Shown one piece after another: positions 62,100-64,000 of a stretch of 64,000 bases of DNA. This DNA comes from Plasmopara viticola (taxonomy: Eukaryota; Oomycota; Peronosporomycetes; Peronosporales; Peronosporaceae): positions 186,001 through 250,000 of the forward strand of contig MBPM02000038.1 of assembly GCA_001695595.3 (NCBI GenBank), given 5' to 3'. Position numbers and translations under genes: made by a program. The notes beneath the pieces are model-generated. The model did not search any database. It was not told where the DNA came from and saw only the letters and a list, made by a program, of their open reading frames with translations. Within the stretch, counting starts at the first letter, position 1; every line of letters starts with the position of its first letter.

Positions 62100-62700
62100 T
62101 GCAAACGCTAACTTGGTACTTAAAAGCATGCTTGCGGAGCTATGAAGGAGCTTTGAGAGAGAAGGATTTGCTGCTAATGGCAGGCGTGTCAGACGCATTG
62201 ATGGTTTTTAAGATGGCTATACCAAAGCCAAGCACTTTGTCTGCATTTGTGCATCTTCTGAACATCCTTTTGACCAAATTTAGCATCCAGCCGCTCCACC
62301 GGCTGCCCTTGGAGCTGCATGGTACTTCGGAAAAGAATAGCAACAGAACAGTATACTTGGCCAATCAAATTTGGTACGGAAACTCACAACCACGGGGCCT
62401 TTGTTGTCAAGTCAGTGCACGCTCAGGGTCGCATACTGGGTCCAGCGGAGTTGCGGAGGGTTTTTGGCCTTGTGCAAGCAAGTACGATGCCCACGCCTAT
62501 TATTAATGACCTTTGACTTGAGAAAAATGTTGCAATATATCCAACATTGCTCAGGTTGAGTGCCGCCGCTATTTGGCAAGTCCTTCCTCCCTCGTAGCAC
62601 TCCAATGCGAGACTTTGGCGTCCCTAAAGCTCTTCAGTTCGATGGACAAAAAATACTTTCTCATTTCTTGAATGTGTCCCAGTCTACCCTGGACGTGGTC
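62100..62700 (+). pseudogene. Unidentified decayed gene, unit 2 copy
   Basis: Counterpart of 52197-52795. It contains GVSDALMVFKMAIPKPSTLS, then in other frames FVVKSVHAQGRI and LGPAELRRVFGLVQAS. Not functional as it stands. Confidence 0.45.
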
Positions 62701-64000
62701 ACGATTCAAAAGTGAGTTCCGACGTCGATGTCAGTATGGGATGATGGGCTTTATTTTTCATCATACATAACCGTTTGTCAACAAATCAGCGCTTTTATTT
62801 GTTTATAAGTGACCACAAGTCTTGTGTACAATAACAGATCCTTGATTGTTGATAAAATTTACGGTCTCCAATAAGAATGATTTAGGCGCTCTGCTTTATA
62901 ATCTTCATAATGATCCAAGTTGTTTTCGCCACACCCAAAGATAGGATAGGCCGAGAAGACGTACGGGGTTGGTTAAACTACCTTTTGGCATTCAAAAGGA
63001 AATCTTTGGGCATCATTACAATTCCCAATTTTAATATCGCTTTGAATACTGAAGTATTTCGAATTCAATCCTGAGACAGTACAGAATTAGATTTTGGGTT
63101 TATGGAAGGGGACGAAAGATGCTGTACCTAAAGAGCGGCGGACAGTTCATTAACTTGTTGTTTGCTAAGTTCAAGGTATCAAATCTGCTGAGAAGAGAAA
63201 AGTAGGTGCTTCAGCTAGTACTTGCTTAATTGTTGCCATCAAAGAGATGATTGCAAGACAAACTGCTTTACGACTTACAAGCCACCATTAAGCGGACTGT
63301 TCGTTTTCGATACCGACTTTTGCAGGAGTTGACAGAGCTTGTCAATGACTGCAAACGCGCGAGAACAACTGTGAAGGTACTCGCCGTTGGTTTATGTGCC
63401 AGGATAAATTAAAGGCAAAGGACATTCTTGGCTTTTTACAAATTAGAAGGAAAATTAACTCACATTGCAATGACAGCAGCCGAAATGACTACTACAAGCT
63501 TTATCTTATTTTCGCTGCATTTGCAAAAAGCACTTATTTGGTCTGATCGAAATGTCGCAGCTTCTTAATCTCAATTGTTCGATCTTTCCAATTGTGGCAC
63601 ACCTACATAACAATTGAAACGAGTTAGTAAGGTATGAAGTCTTATCCTTCACAAAAAAATATAGAGGTACAATTGGCGACAATGGGCAAAAATGCTTCGC
63701 TTTTCGGGCCCAGCTTATGATTGATCAAACAAGCCTGGAACGAGTTTTGTGCATCCGATCTTAAAGTTGCTAACTTTTAAAGAACTAACGCTAGCGATAC
63801 ACACTATGCGCCTCTCAAGATTGCGCTCCGGTCTGCAAATTAGGCCTCAGCAGTGCCACACACACAGCAAGCGTGCATATCTTAGAGCTGCCGATTCTTT
63901 TTGCAGCCATCTGTAATCGCACTCGAAGCGTATTTTCAGCGCACATAACAACTGATTCTTTGTGGTGAGTAAACGAAAAAGTCCAAATAATGGTGCAGCT
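62701..64000. other. End of window within duplication unit 2, no gene
   Basis: Decayed sequence homologous to 52800-54000. No intact frame, RNA gene or further repeat was recognised. Confidence 0.45.

Larger units (their letters stand above)
55830..64000. repeat. Segmental duplication, unit 2 (runs to the window edge)
   Basis: Counterpart of 46590-54100 in the same orientation. It is interrupted by a SINE-like insertion at about 58016-58337 that unit 1 lacks. The right end is not reached inside the window, since similarity is still visible near 63850 (CACACACARCAAGCGTGCATA in both units). Confidence 0.85.

Overview
The window looks like nuclear DNA from a plant-pathogenic oomycete, most likely a downy mildew or close relative (Peronosporaceae). 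The basis is the large single-exon eukaryotic genes, one gene with the textbook RXLR-dEER effector layout (signal peptide, RLLR, DEER), two paralogous secreted proteins with a degenerate RTLQ...EER layout, decayed Ty3/gypsy sequence, and short retroelements with target-site duplications. A Plasmopara-like species is possible, but the sequence alone does not settle it.

Layout. 1-7.6 kb: a UBR-box/RING-H2 E3 ubiquitin ligase (+) converging on a canonical RXLR-dEER effector gene (-). 7.6-20.5 kb: a gene-poor stretch of about 12.9 kb with short tandem repeats and a decayed retroelement patch but no convincing gene. 20.5-27.5 kb: a gene-dense island with a pseudokinase-PDZ-LamG protein (+), a three-RRM CELF/Bruno-like RNA-binding protein (+) and a ZIP metal transporter (-). 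27.8-37 kb: a transposon-rich block with three copies of a ~330-bp SINE-like element within 1.5 kb, a gypsy integrase remnant, a perfect 26-bp hairpin, and a ~1-kb-armed inverted repeat carrying two broken copies of a Uma2-like (PD-(D/E)XK) nuclease gene. 37-41.4 kb: glutathione reductase (+) and a coiled-coil protein of unknown function whose C-terminal end looks frameshifted. 41.4-46.6 kb: another SINE-like copy, retroelement debris and a tRNA-Gly-like relic. 46.6-64 kb: a direct, old and patchy segmental duplication of at least 7.5 kb. Each unit carries one secreted effector-like gene (48.2 and 58.8 kb) in otherwise decayed sequence.

How it fits together. Conserved housekeeping and signalling genes sit in compact islands, and the three effector candidates lie at the edge of or inside repeat-rich sequence. 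This is the 'two-speed' organisation known for oomycete genomes. The best candidate for something new is the duplicated effector pair: both frames are intact with closely similar promoters while the flanking DNA has drifted heavily. Next are the palindromic Uma2-like locus with shared in-frame stops and the SINE-like family with clean target-site duplications.

All similarity statements are by-eye recognition. No database search or alignment program was run.
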